Source: Epinephelus fuscoguttatus (lineage: Eukaryota > Chordata > Actinopteri > Perciformes > Serranidae). From it: a stretch of DNA of 64,000 nucleotides. The DNA lies in the NCBI RefSeq assembly GCF_011397635.1, contig NC_064770.1, forward strand, positions 33,318,598-33,382,597, written 5' to 3'. This document shows positions 12,611 to 23,965 of this stretch, in pieces (the stretch's first letter is position 1; each line of letters starts with the position of its first letter). Both the position numbers and the translations under genes were made by a program. Below the pieces are notes generated by a model. That model was given only the letters and a program-made list of their open reading frames with translations. It was not told the origin of the DNA and made no database searches.

Positions 12611-14119
12611 TTAAAGTAGTACTTCACCCCCCCCCCCATTACCATTTGTATATCAACTACTCACTGTGTTAACTTGAATTCATGAAGAAACCTTTATTTT
12701 TCTCACACGCCCCCAGTGAACGAAGAATCCAAAAACGGAGAAAATTCTTGATGATTTGGAGGAAAAGTCCCTGTTTAACAGCAAAACTTTATCAAAACTT
12801 CTTTTTGAAAACTGTCACTCATTTATCCATTCAATAAATGTACTTCCTAGTCAGATGCATTTTGCTTAAACCTTAATGTTTAAAACTAAACAGAAAGTAA
12901 AACATATCTATGCCCCTTCAAGGCCAGAGTCTATTGACAAAGGAACACTTGAGTCAAATAAATCTTTATTTCCGTTTGCAGAATTATATTTGGCGGTATG
13001 ACTCTGTTCTGAGGCCTCTCTGCCTCACACACATATTTGGAAAGCTTAAGGTGGAAACTGCACACCTCTCCACCCTTCTGCATGCCTACGTGGAAAGCCT
13101 GAGGCAGAGATAGCACACCTCCCTGCCCTTCCATGTGCCTACATGGAAAGCCTAAGGCAGGGAGAGCAGCAGCAAAGACCCCCCAGGAAAAGAACAGAGC
13201 AGCATCAATGACAAACAGAAATGACACTGATAAGCCAGACACAGCATGAAAAGGAGGAGCTGGGGTGGAGGCGGGTTGCAAAGTGACTTGCAGAGGAAGC
13301 AGCAACAGTAGGCAGGCCAGAGCAGTTTAAATAGGGCGCCCTGAATGAGATGAGGAATCGTGATCTATCAGCTGACTCCCTTCCATCAATCAGCTGCTCC
13401 ATCAGTTGATTGGACTGAGATCAGCTGATGTAGCTGGGATGTGAGCTGGGCTTCACATCATGTCCTGCCTGGACTAACACTATGCTCAGTTTTGGGTTTT
13501 AAAGGGTTAGTTCACCACAAACAAGCTAACTCATAGGGGCAGTAGTAGACCAGCTGCTCCTGTGTTCAGAGAGGTAAAATTGCGTTTTTTGTGAGGTTGA
13601 GAGCGCAGATAAGTTTCACTCTCAGTTCAGTTTTAAATGCATGTCATTAGGAAATACTGATCACATGACTGGATATACGAGACTAGAGATTATACTGTGC
13701 AAGTTGTGTGAGAGTTTGTAAACAGACATCTTGATATTGTTTTTCTGTTATTAAACGTGGACCCTTTTTACCTCAATTCATTAATAATTTTCTGGAAGAA
13801 ATATTGGGATTCTTTGATTGCCAAAGAGACAGGGGGGAAAAGTGTTCCCCACCATTTTTTTTTTTTTTAAGATATTTTTTTGGGGCTTTTTAGCTTTTAA
13901 TGTATAGGACAGACAAGCGTGAAAGGGGGAGAAAGAGGGAGTGACATGCAGCAAAGGGCCACAGGCTGGAGTCGAACCCGGGCCGCTGCGGCAACAGCCT
14001 TGTACATGGGGCACCTGCTCTACCACTAAGCCACCAGCACCCCGTTCACCACCATTTTAACGCAACACAGAGTAATTGATATACAAAAGATCATTTGGTG
14101 GGTGAAGTATCTCTTTAAC
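12611..14119. mobile_element. MITE-like element inside the ankfn1 3' UTR, second copy of the 5639-7037 family
   Basis: TTAAAGTAGTACTTCACCC at the left is mirrored by GGGTGAAGTATCTCTTTAA at the right. The interior shares GAATCCAAAAACGGAGAAAATT with the intronic copy. A further inserted block (about 12905-13510) carries two copies of a roughly 65-bp unit with TGCCTACNTGGAAAGCCTNAGGCAG (13083-13165), and a SINE sits near the right end. Confidence 0.6.
13855..14043 (-). mobile_element. tRNA-derived SINE
   Basis: Read on the minus strand it begins GGGGTGCTGGTGGCTTAGTG, with a box A-like TGGCTTAGTGGTAGAG and a box B GGGTTCGACTCC. A tRNA-unrelated body follows, and it ends in a T/A homopolymer (13855-13868 on the plus strand). 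GTTCCCCACC and GTTCACCACC flank it as a 9/10 target duplication. The tRNA-like part is RNA polymerase III promoter ancestry, not a tRNA gene. Confidence 0.88.
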
Positions 14120-14954
14120 TGCTGTGAGGGAAAATTCAAGTGACATCTACAACTTCATCTAACACATGATTTATGTCATTTGCACATTTCTGTGCCTGTA
14201 GTTTCTTTTTTAATGTTCAGTCCATTACAGCTTGTTGTGTGAAAAACCCTAAGCTACTGTAGCAGTTTTTTATCACTTATGCCTTCATCACTCACTACAG
14301 CACAAAGCAGCATTGCTGCTTGATGGAGCTAGTAATCAAACTCATGAAATGCATACAACTCAATAAAATGGAAGTGTTTGCTTTGCAGTCCATAAAAAGC
14401 TGTTATACTGTATGTGTAATTGAATTGTTTCTTTTTGGTTTACCTGTGTGTACCTTCATTAACAATATCGATATCCAAGTTTTGCTTTGGCTGAAACTTT
14501 GATATCTAATAAAGGAATGAAAATTCAGACAAGGAAAGTCTAAAGACAAAATGTGGGTGCTGCAAGAAACCCAAACCTAAGATGTCAATTTTAGGTTGTG
14601 AGAAGGATGTAGAGGATGATTTCTTTTTCAGTTTCTTCAGTCCTTCACTACAAAGACATATTCAAAAATCACATCTTTAAAGTTTCCGTTATTTGCTTGC
14701 ATTTGTCTACTATGTAGCATGTACATAACACAAAACAACAAATGTTTTGTAGGTCTCAATATGTTAAGGAACATGCAAGCCAGTCATGTCAGTTCTTTGT
14801 TTGCTTTGAAGGAGATTTGGCCTCGTTGCATCTGTATTTGCTTTCTTTATCTCATTCTGCTTAGCATCCAGTCAACTAGAGGTATAACTACAGCCAAGGA
14901 AACTTGAAATGTTAAATGTTTTGGGAGTATCCAGAGAGGGAGAGAATTGTGCTG

Positions 14955-16670
14955 ACAGTTCATCCCAAAATCATTTACATATTTTTCCTCTTACCTGTAG
15001 TGCTATTTATCAGTCTAGATTGTTTTGGTGTGAGCTGCAGAGTGTTGGAGATATCAGCCATAGAGATGTCTGCCTTCTCCCGAGTATAATAGAACTAGAT
15101 GGCACTCAGCTTGTGGTGCTCAAAGCAATGTCTCTTTCCAGAAATCATGACCCAGGGGAACTGCATCATAGAGCAAAAGGAAGCATGCATGTACTGCCAT
15201 TTCACCTAGCACCACTGAGCTTGCTAACATTAAAGCTTAGCCAGGGAGGACGCCATTAATGTTCACGTCTTGTGGTGTCATGAGAGTCTCATCCATGAGT
15301 AGATGCACGCTTCCTTCTGCACGTTGATACAGTTGGTGGGTGTAGTTTGGTTAAAAAAAATAAAAGATAAAAGAAAAAGATTTCTGGAGAGAGACACTGC
15401 TGTTGAGTTTTTTGATGTCATTTTTTGGGGGGCTTTGAGCACCACAAGCTGAGTGCCATCTGGTTCTATATATACACAAGGGCTGTCGAGCGATTAAAAA
15501 AAATTAATGAAAGTAATTACATGCTCCGTGATAAATTCATCTAAATTAATCGCATACATCAACCTTTGTTGTGAAAGTATTTAAAGAATTTCAATTCAAA
15601 TTAATTTTGGCAGATGTGTCGTAGTAAAGCTGCTGGATTTTGCAGACAGTTGTTCCCCTGTCCTCTACCACTCACACTGGTCTGCAGTCCATTTTGCAAG
15701 GGAGTTAGTCGGTCACAGGAAGACTTACTCAGTTGCATCTGAACCCATGTGACTTAGCTTATTAACATTATCTTATTCAAAGTATAATCAAGTGACATCC
15801 AAATAAACAACTCGTTACTAAAGTAACGTGAAAATCTAAATTCAGGTCAATTGATTTGCTTCAAATTATTCGTTATATATGTATTAAATAAACGTTACGA
15901 TGATTCACTGTAACCCTGGCCAAATTACTGCAAGTCTCGACAAAATCAAGTGTTGCAAATGAATGTACCAAAATTAAATTAATAAGTTTCGTGAAGGAGC
16001 TGGCACCAAGCGGGAGCAGCCAACACCACAGGGCTAACCAAAGTAGCGTAGTTTTTTAGCCTAGCTTGTTAACCTTAGCTAACTTAGCAGCGTCGAGCGA
16101 GGTGGGCGTGTTTAAGCAACCAGGCTTAATTTGGCCTGCCTCTTTGACCATTTTTGATTGGCCGGGAGTTGGGCGGAGTCAGGCACTGCCAAGATGGCAA
16201 CGGCCAGAGCCGGCTACTTTGAGCTTCAAACCCGCTCCTCAGAAACCAGTGGGTGACGTCACGGTGACTACGTCCATATTTTTATACATTCTATGACGCT
16301 TTGCGTTCAGGATTTAAGTTCTCCGATGGTACAAAAATTCCTTACTGCAGAAATTGCAGTGAAAAGGTCCATCATGTGACAAAGCCACTGTGGCCTTCAA
16401 TAACGCACCAGGTCAAAGTGCACCACAGAGCACGAATGATCAGCGTTATTTTTTTTAAACCTGTTATTTTTTCTGTTATTAATTAATCAAAATAAAAGTG
16501 TTATTTTGACAGCCCATATATATACACTGGAGAGAAGGCAGACATCTCTACAGTACATATCTCCAACACTCAGTAGCTCACACCGAAACAATCTAGACTG
16601 ATAAATTGTGCTACAGATAAGAGGAACAATGTGTATTTTTAATTTTTATGGGTGAACTGTCCCTTTAAAA
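14955..16670. mobile_element. Foldback (long inverted repeat) element with nested hAT-like insertion
   Basis: The left arm, about 14955-15137, includes TTATCAGTCTAGATTGTTTTGGTGTGAG and GAGATGTCTGCCTTCTC. It is mirrored by the right arm in two pieces: 15433-15466 (GAGCACCACAAGCTGAGTGCC) and 16510-16670. The right arm is split by the 15478-16516 insertion. No transposase was seen. The open frame at 14909-15259 lies inside this element and is not a gene. Confidence 0.8.
15478..16516. mobile_element. hAT-like element nested in the foldback element
   Basis: Starts AAGGGCTGTCGAGCGATTAAAA and ends TTATTTTGACAGCCCAT, matching hAT-like MITE ends. It is flanked by TATATACAC-type sequence on both sides, consistent with a target duplication whose edges are blurred by a TA-rich target. 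The interior mixes further repeat fragments. Confidence 0.65.
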
Positions 16671-17719
16671 AGGACCATTACCACATTAATATTGCAGACT
16701 GAAATTTTAGGCATGTGTAAAAAGCAGCAGAGTGAGGTGGGTTTTCCAGCTGAACCTCTGCTGTTGTTTCTTTCCAACAGAGCGGAGAAATAAAGCACTG
16801 TATTGGAGGCATACTGAAAATACAAGAACAGAATACAGTTGAATGAAACAGCTTTTCCTTGCAGCTTAGTGCCTTTCAATAAAAGTCCATATATATGGCT
16901 ATTTGCACCAGGACTCTCTTTTTTTATTATGAGCTATTATCTTTAGTAGGAATATTATAAATAGTTAAATGATTCATACATTTAAACATAATGCACATGT
17001 TAATCACATTTTCATAAGGTTATGTATTAAACTGTTAAGAGGTTGAAACTGCCCAACATGTTGTTGTTAAAATCCTATTAAACACTGTCTGCTTTCACAA
17101 ACTACTTCAGCATTCCATTTTTCATTTATGAGGTGATCTGTTTTTCCTCATTTTCTACCATTTCTAAAAAAAGAAATCTGTAAAAAGAGGAACAAAGTAA
17201 ATGTCTGCAGCTCAACATTTTAAGGCCCTGCAGGCACACGGTTCACTTCCACAGGTGCTTTCACTTATTCTGCCTAATTAGACCTCTTCTCAGGACTGTG
17301 TGGGCTGCACACAATGAGATTGACGTCCTCTCACTCCCCAGTTGCACTCATTAATGCCAGACAACTTGAATGTCTTATATTCTTATTGCTGCTTGGAAAC
17401 CATTTTTGGAGAATATGAGGTATTAAAAAAAATCTAGTTGAATAATCTGTGGAGGGTTTTCTTCCCTGCTGTGTGAGCAATTAGTAGCCTAAACTGAGTA
17501 GATGTACTTTGTAATGACATTTATATGATAAGGGGGCAGCTACAAAGTGATATATTAAATATTAAATTTCTAATTAACTTAGTGCCAACTCTTCCCAACA
17601 TCAAATAGTCACCAATTAGGAAATCAAAGCAGAGCGTCATCAGTTTTTTCTTCCTGAACTTAACAGCCACAGTTTCAGTTTCCCCGTAAGTACTGGCAGG
17701 GCTGGGAACTTACTACATG

Positions 17720-17998
17720 AAGTTTAGGGGCATCTTCTGGCAGAATATATTCATAACTGCTTTAATTCGTTTATAATTACCTGAAAATAAGAAACATTGT
17801 TTTTATTACCTGAGAATGAGCAGTTTCTATCCATATACGGAGCAGGTCCTCTTCTGGGGAGTCAGCCATGTTGTAGTACAGTATCCCAGAATGGACAAAC
17901 TGGCTGCGGTTCTCCTACACACCAAGCACATAGGAGTCGTTTCAGTTCTGGAACCTCACCACTAGATGGCACTAAATCCTACACACTGGACCTTTAAA
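17720..17998. mobile_element. Member of the GGTCCAGTGTGTAGGATTTAG MITE family, short copy
   Basis: The right end CTAAATCCTACACACTGGACCTTTAA matches the reverse complement of the left ends of copies at 27136 and 43829. The interior shares GGAGCAGGTCCTC and GTCAGCCATGTTG with them. The left end is degraded. Confidence 0.7.
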
Positions 17999-18554
17999 TT
18001 ACAAACTAAATGTAACTGTAATCGTTCAGAGGGAGAGGTCTACTATCATGGACATCTGTTAGAATGCATTAGCCACTGAAACTTTCCTTTTGCACACAAA
18101 CATTTATTTCCAAACTCAAATTGCAGTTTAACATAAAGGGGGAGCAAACACGCTTGGGTTCGAATCTGAAAGACACAAACACAAAATTAGAACTTTAGTC
18201 AAATTAAACAAATGTCCATCTTAATAAGGATAAATGATCACACACTGGATAAACTAAAGAGAAGGAAGCTGCTCACCAGCAATGCCACACCATGTGGTGA
18301 CGAAAGAATGAGTGCAATGGTGCACTCAGGTGAAGTCAGTCAGGTTAATGAGTGAACAAAGGGGGAAAGGAACCAGTCAGGAGGAGAGGAGAGGAAAGGA
18401 AGTCTTTACAACAGGTATTGAGAAAAAAATCAGAAGTACAGTTATTAATCAATATGTTGGTGAATACAAAGGGATAAATCCAAATGTATTTTTTTCAGTG
18501 TAAAGCTTATATGCAGAATATAACAATCATTATGTCCTTATGCTGTGTAGGAAT

Positions 18555-19250
18555 TCCTTCTTTTGGTATATTTCCGAACCACGCTGATCAATTGGCCAAA
18601 GGGGGGCGCTATGGCAACCGATTGAAATTGCAAACTTTGAATGGGCATATCTCATGCCCCGTATGTCGTAGAGACATGAAACTTTGCACAGAGATGCCTC
18701 TCCTCATGAGGAACACATTTGCCTCAAGAACCCATAACTTGAATTTTCTGAAAAACACTTAAAATCAATCTCTTCCTATGAAGTTTGAGCGATCTGCATG
18801 AAACTGGGTGAACATAATCTAGGGACCAATATCTAAAGTTCCCTCTTGGCAAAAGTTGGAAAACTTCCTAAAACTGAGCTTCTATAAGGCAATGAATATT
18901 GTGGAGGGCGTGGCTCATCACATAAAGGTGTATAACATCTCAAGGGTTTCACCCATCACCATGCAACTTTGTAGGCATATGAGCACACATAATCTGAGGG
19001 GACCCCTCCATTATTGACCCCATCAAACAAAATGGGGGCGCTAGAGAGCTCATTTCTTATCTAGGCCTAACCGCCATATGGATTTTTACTAAACTTGGTA
19101 GATATGTAGAACAGGACGCCTCAAGGTGACTGGAGAAATTTAACTCTAATTGGCAACTGGGTGGCGCTATAACAACAGAAAAATGCTTACAAATGGCTAA
19201 AATGTGACCGATCGCTGTGGCTCCCCCTGTGGCCCAATGTTTTGTTTTGT
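18555..19250. repeat. Fish dispersed repeat with GGGGGCGCTAT motifs
   Basis: Contains GGGGGGCGCTATGGCAACCG, GGGGGCGCTAGAGAG and GGTGGCGCTATAACAACAG spaced along about 700 bp of non-coding sequence, together with GAGACATGAAACTTTGCAC. The pattern is typical of an interspersed repeat seen in many fish genomes. No coding potential was found. Confidence 0.55.
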
Positions 19251-19454
19251 TTTTCTAATTTTTGGTATGACTAAGTCATGGTATGGTATGCTGTACATAA
19301 TCATGGAAACTGTCAGTGTGTCATTCTGTCAGTCAGTCATTCTGTCTGTCCCACGTTTTTCTACTCACTGACGTGGTCAATCTATGTGAAACTGCACATA
19401 GGCACTGAGGATTGGCATAGGTAGAAGGTGACAAAGCTACCAATGGGTATGGAC

Positions 19455-20170
19455 TAGTATATATATATTAGTCAGGTTTCTGACTGGGATTTCTGAATGG
19501 ACCGATGGGAATCAGAGTATCAAGCTTCAAAGTACACTGCAATTCCTTCCAGGTGTGTGGTGCAAAGAATCTAAAAGCAATCTTTCCTAAATCAGCATTA
19601 GTTCTAGGAACCTGCAGCACTAACCAGTCAGCTCTCCAGCCAATAAGTGACATCAAATATGAGGGCAATTTTTGAGGAAGTCCCTCATAAATAAATAAAA
19701 ACAAATGCTGGTCCCTTCTAATAGAAAGAGAAGGCCAACCCACTTGTTGATAAAGCAAACAGTGATGAGTGCCATAGCTGTGTCCGGTTATAAATCTAAG
19801 GGCTGAATTGTAGACAACAGCATATAGGGGCATAACAGTGGAGGCTGCTGCATGGCAATAAATTACATCACCATAGTCTAACACTGGCAGAAATTTTGCT
19901 TCCGCAGTCTTCTTTCTACATGATAAAATAAAACAGGACAGTTTCTGTATAAAGCGTAATTCATAGTTTCCTTGTTAGTGCATCAACATGTGGTTTGTAG
20001 GTGAATTCATCATCAATCCAGACGGCTAAGTATGTTTAATGATTGTACCATGTAGAGTGCACATTTGGAGAGTCCTGTGGTTAATGTTTTGGGTTCTGGA
20101 GAACAGCATATATTTTGTTTTGTCAGCATTTAATACAATTTGGAGATTTATAAATGCATTGTGCACGATG
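19455..20170 (-). mobile_element. L2/jockey-like LINE fragment, reverse transcriptase C-terminal part
   Basis: The minus-strand frame 19884-19468 reads LDYGDVIYCHAAAST, ALRFITGHSYGTHHCLLY, VGWPSLSIRRDQHLFLFIY and APHTWKELQ, the usual order at the C-terminal end of L2-like LINE polymerases. Upstream (20085-20165), in other frames, the minus strand still reads LNADKTKYMLFS, a polymerase-domain landmark. The copy is truncated and frameshifted: a dead retrotransposon, not a host gene. Confidence 0.85.
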
Positions 20171-21663
20171 GACTGAATTTTACTACATTTTTAACTGGGT
20201 AACTGGTGATCTGTAACCTGTAAAATTGCAATTTGCCTCTGTGTAGCTGATGTTAAGAACACAGCTGTCTCTTTTATTTGTTTTATTTTAAATATACTGT
20301 ATTTATGTGAAGTGAGTAGTAAATGTTGACCTGAGACTATTTGTGAGATTTCACTGCCCTCCAGTGGCCACAATGAGGAACTACAACACTGAATCGTTAT
20401 AATATCGACTTTAACTCATTAATTGTGTGATTATCCTGAGTAACAACACTAACATCAGTGTTCTTGATCGTTTTATGAGTTATTTATATTAAATAACAGT
20501 GGTCTGATGTGGTGGTCTTCACTGCATGCTGACATCATTTCAGGGGTTTACAGCGTGGTGGTGGCAGTGTGGAGCATCTGTGCTCTTCCTCGGACTGCAG
20601 CTGCTCTGATGCTCCTGATGCTGATTAAATGACAGTTTAACAGCCAGAAAGAATCTCAGACGCAGAGGAAACCTACGGAATCCGTCTCCTGTATTTTCGG
20701 TTACCTGTATTTTAGGCCCACCGACAGGCCCCAGGCTTTGCTGTTGTCTCTCTGGGAGGATGTCGTCATCCGAAAATGCTGAGTCACATAAAGGTATGTC
20801 GATAACTGTTATCAAACCAGGTTGGTGATCAGGGCAGGATATCCAAACAAAAAAAAAATCATTTATTATAACTATTTGTATTGAGCCAGAGATTATACAT
20901 ATTTCTTATCTCCATAAATATTTAAGAATCATATAATTAAATTTGTGCAAATTCAGATGTAAAACATAGTACATGAGATGTTGGCTTGTGTTTTAAGATT
21001 GGAACAGCGTCAAAAATAATGAAAAGAGAAAGGAACTTTTTAAAATAAAATAAATAAATGATTAAATTAAATTTAAATTGACAGAGATAAAATAAATGTG
21101 TGTATCAAATTAAAGAGAACATAATATAAATCTAATCTAAGAATAGGAATACAACTCTGATAAACCAGTCTAGGAATATTAACTTCACATCAATGTGAAT
21201 TACAGTTCTTTTTCTAAAGTGCAATAACTCATTTAATGTGCAATAATATGCATGAGCCCTTTTTTAAATCCCACTTTAACTGCATACGTTGGCAAAGAGT
21301 GAGTGTATCTGCAAATGTGTAGAATGTGAGTGGAATGGAGGCATTTATTTATTTATTTTTATTGCTATTTTATTTCTATTTATCAGTTATTTTTATAAAT
21401 TAGACCAGTCTTTAAGTGCACCTGAATTTCGCTGTGTTTGTACAATGATAATAAAGAAATGTGACTTTGAATAAGGCAGTCTAGGAACAATAACGTCCCA
21501 TGCTAATCTTCCCCCTTAATCTCCTTTATCTAACTAATAGAAGTCATTTAAAACATTTTTAACATATTTAAAATCAAACAATCTATCCATGCTTTATAAA
21601 TCAGCCCAAATATGATCTTAAATTGTATATAATTATTTTTTCATATATACATAAATCTGTTTT

Positions 21664-22828
21664 AAAGGTCCTGTGTAAAGGATTTAGTGGCATCTGGCGG
21701 TGAGGTTGCAGAACTTAAACTCTTGTGTGCCAGGCATGTAGGAGAGCTATGATGGCTGATGTGAAAATGTGAAAGGCCCTATCTAGAGCCGGTGTTTAAA
21801 TTGTAGAAACAACAAGGCTGACTCAGTGGAAGTGGACCGCTTGCCTTTGGCTGAATGTCTGGACTTCATCGCACTTGCGGACTGGCAGACCTTGCGGGCA
21901 CCTTCTTGGGAAATCTGGGAGTGCTGAGGACTGTCCAAGTCTACAATTCATCCAGTCCACAAGGGGCCTAAGGTGGACTCTCTGCAGACTTCCAGAGAGT
22001 CTCCTTCGGGTGCAGACATGTGGGTTATTAAATCAGTGAGGTCTGCTGAAGTCTGCGCCCCAAGTGCACTCTCTGGACGTCTGCCGAGAGTCCGCTTGGG
22101 ACGCAGACTTCAGCAGACCTCACTGATTTAATAACTCACAATTCATTGCCCTACGGACGTGACGTTGTAGTTTTATCAACTGCCACAAAAACCCTATGAA
22201 TGTGTAAAATAATTATTGATATTTAGGCCTATTAAATGCTACTTGAATTGTATAGGCCAGAAATAATATTCAGCCACATCCTGATACAGAAATATGTAGA
22301 AATACAGGCTGTAGAGGGACTGAAAATGCATGTTATCATTGAAGCCTATCAGGCAGCACAGTGAAATAGGCTTAAAATAAATACATAAATTGTCCAGAAA
22401 ACAGCAAAAAAAGGTCTTCTAATGTCAGTAATACCCAATTTAACGAGTTACAGTCCTGTCCTTATTTAGTATCCTGTTATATAGAGATGTATTAATAGCC
22501 TATCTTGTTATCTGCAGGAACAGATGAGTTCAGCACTATTCATCAACTTATATGACATATATATGAATATGACAGCAGTGATAGTTGAATGTTTCCACGG
22601 CAACAAGTAAAACAGTCTTGAGGGCTGTCTGTCAGCTGCTTGCAGTCTCTGCCTTCACTGACTTTACGTGATGACAGTAAATGCGTCACACTATGTACAA
22701 GTGAAGTCCTCAAGGACTCAGTCCACAAGTCCAGAAGGGGGATATTTGGATTCAGCCCTAGGCATGAGGAGTAAAACATACACCAGTTCTGCCAAAAGAT
22801 GCCCCCAAATCCTATACACTGGACCATT
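21664..22828. mobile_element. GGTCCAGTGTGTAGGATTTAG MITE family copy, with palindromic interior
   Basis: The left end AAAGGTCCTGTGTAAAGGATTTAGTGGCATC pairs with the right end CCCAAATCCTATACACTGGACC. It is longer than the short copies because of an interior insertion that carries the hairpin at 22024-22135. Its right end lies about 85 bp before the GIMAP exon. Confidence 0.6.
22024..22135. repeat. Perfect 34-bp inverted repeat forming a long hairpin
   Basis: 22024-22057 and 22102-22135 are perfect reverse complements (GTTATTAAATCAGTGAGG... and ...CCTCACTGATTTAATAAC). The stem continues inward with CCCAAGTGCACTCTC against GAGAGTCCGCTTGGG (two mismatches), giving about 50 paired bases. Confidence 0.85.
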
Positions 22829-22913
22829 GCCAGTCGGGGACCACTGTGCTGGATAATACTAATATTATAAAGTGATAATTATATACATGTACTATGCTTG
22901 AATCTTGCTACAG

Positions 22914-23965
22914 CCTGTGAAGCATCACTCGCTCCATCAGAGGCTGAACCCCTGAGGGTCGTCCTGTTGGGGAGGACAGGAACAGGCAGAAGCTCCTCAG
23001 GCAACACAATCCTGGGCAGGCCGGCTTTCTGGGTCACCGTCTCCCCCTGTTCTGTCACCACGCAGAGCACGAGACAGACTGGGACAGTGGACGGGCGCAG
23101 TATCTCTGTGATTGACACTCCAGGCTTCTTCCACACACACCTGTCCACTGAGGAGGTCATAGCAGAGGTGGGACGGTGCGTCGCCCTGTCCTCTCCGGGA
23201 CCCCACGCTTTCTTAGTGACCCTGCAACTTGGCAGATTCACCCAGGAGGAGAAGGACGCCTTAGAGTGGATCAAGGCTACATTTGGGCCCGGAGCCACCA
23301 AGTTTACCATGGTGTTGTTCACCTGTGGGGACCAGCTGCAGGGCAAGAGCATCAAGGACTTCCTGGGAGAGAGCGAGGAGCTGTCAGAATTCGTCAGCAG
23401 CTGCCACGGGGGGTATCACGTCTTTAATAATCATGAACATGACAAGACAGCGCGCTCACAGCAGGTTGCACAGCTTCTGGAGAAGATAAACAAGGCTGTG
23501 GAGAACAATGGAGGCGGTTGCTATAGCAACGACATGTTCACGGAGGCCGAGAGGGTCATCAAGGAGGCGCAAGAGAGGGTTCGGGGACAAAGAGGACTAA
23601 GGATGGAGTCTCCGATCAAGGTGGCTACAGGCAAAGAGGAGCAGGGACCAGAGTTAGAGAGGAGGAGGGAGGAGGAGGAGAAGAGGAAGGAGGAAGAAGA
23701 GGCCAGGAAAAGAGCGGAGAGGCTTTTCTGGTGCGAGCTGTTGACTGCAGTGGGGAAAGGTGCAGCAGAGGGGGCGGGGATCATGGACAAGGACGAAGGG
23801 AAAGGGAAGGCTGTGAAGAAGGTGAAGGTGGTAGAGAGGGCGGCAGCTCTGGCGGCGTCGCCACTCTCCATCACTTCAGCTGCGAAAGCGGTGGGAGGAG
23901 CTGTGAGGGAAGGAGGCAAGGTGTTATATAAGCACAGAAAAACTTTCCTGAAAACACCTCACTGA
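22914..23965 (+). CDS. GIMAP-family (AIG1-type) GTPase, main coding exon
   Basis: GIMAPs are immune-associated GTPases of lymphocyte membranes, much expanded in fish. The exon follows an acceptor at TTGCTACAG and runs open to TGA at 23963-23965. In order: G1/P-loop LLGRTGTGRSSSGN (22958-22999), G3 VIDTPGFF (from 23108), the GIMAP conserved-box-like segment TLQLGRFTQEEKDALEWIKA, G4-region VLFTCGDQL, and YHVFNN. After GGGCYSNDMFTEAE comes a charged coiled-coil stretch (EERRREEEEKRKEEEE-like, about 23640-23720), then an Ala/Lys-rich tail ending KHRKTFLKTPH. The P-loop lysine is Arg (AGA at 22988-22990). No in-frame ATG exists between the upstream stop at 22868-22870 and the GTPase domain, so an upstream start exon is needed and was not identified; a decayed gene is possible but nothing in the exon is broken. 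An AATAAA at 24261-24266 fits the transcript end. Confidence 0.85.

Larger units (their letters stand above)
12446..14530 (+). other. ankfn1: ankfn1 3' UTR with nested mobile elements and a likely poly(A) signal
   Basis: After the TGA no further coding exon is seen. A canonical AATAAA lies at 14508-14513 in sequence (14120-14520) that matches no repeat in this window, so it is a plausible transcript end. Most of the UTR (12611-14119) is a MITE-like insertion holding a SINE. Earlier AATAAA strings at about 12832 and 12957 could be used instead. Confidence 0.45.

Noticed and set aside
13910..14043. Possible tRNA gene (box A and box B present)
   Set aside because: The tRNA-like part lacks a full cloverleaf and runs into a SINE body with a homopolymer tail and target duplication.
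22898..22900. GIMAP start at TTG 22898
   Set aside because: Non-ATG initiation is unlikely in a vertebrate; an acceptor at 22912-22913 indicates the exon begins at 22914.
22879..23355. 158-residue minus-strand frame opposite the GIMAP exon
   Set aside because: Antisense shadow of the GTPase exon; no family landmarks and no splice context of its own.
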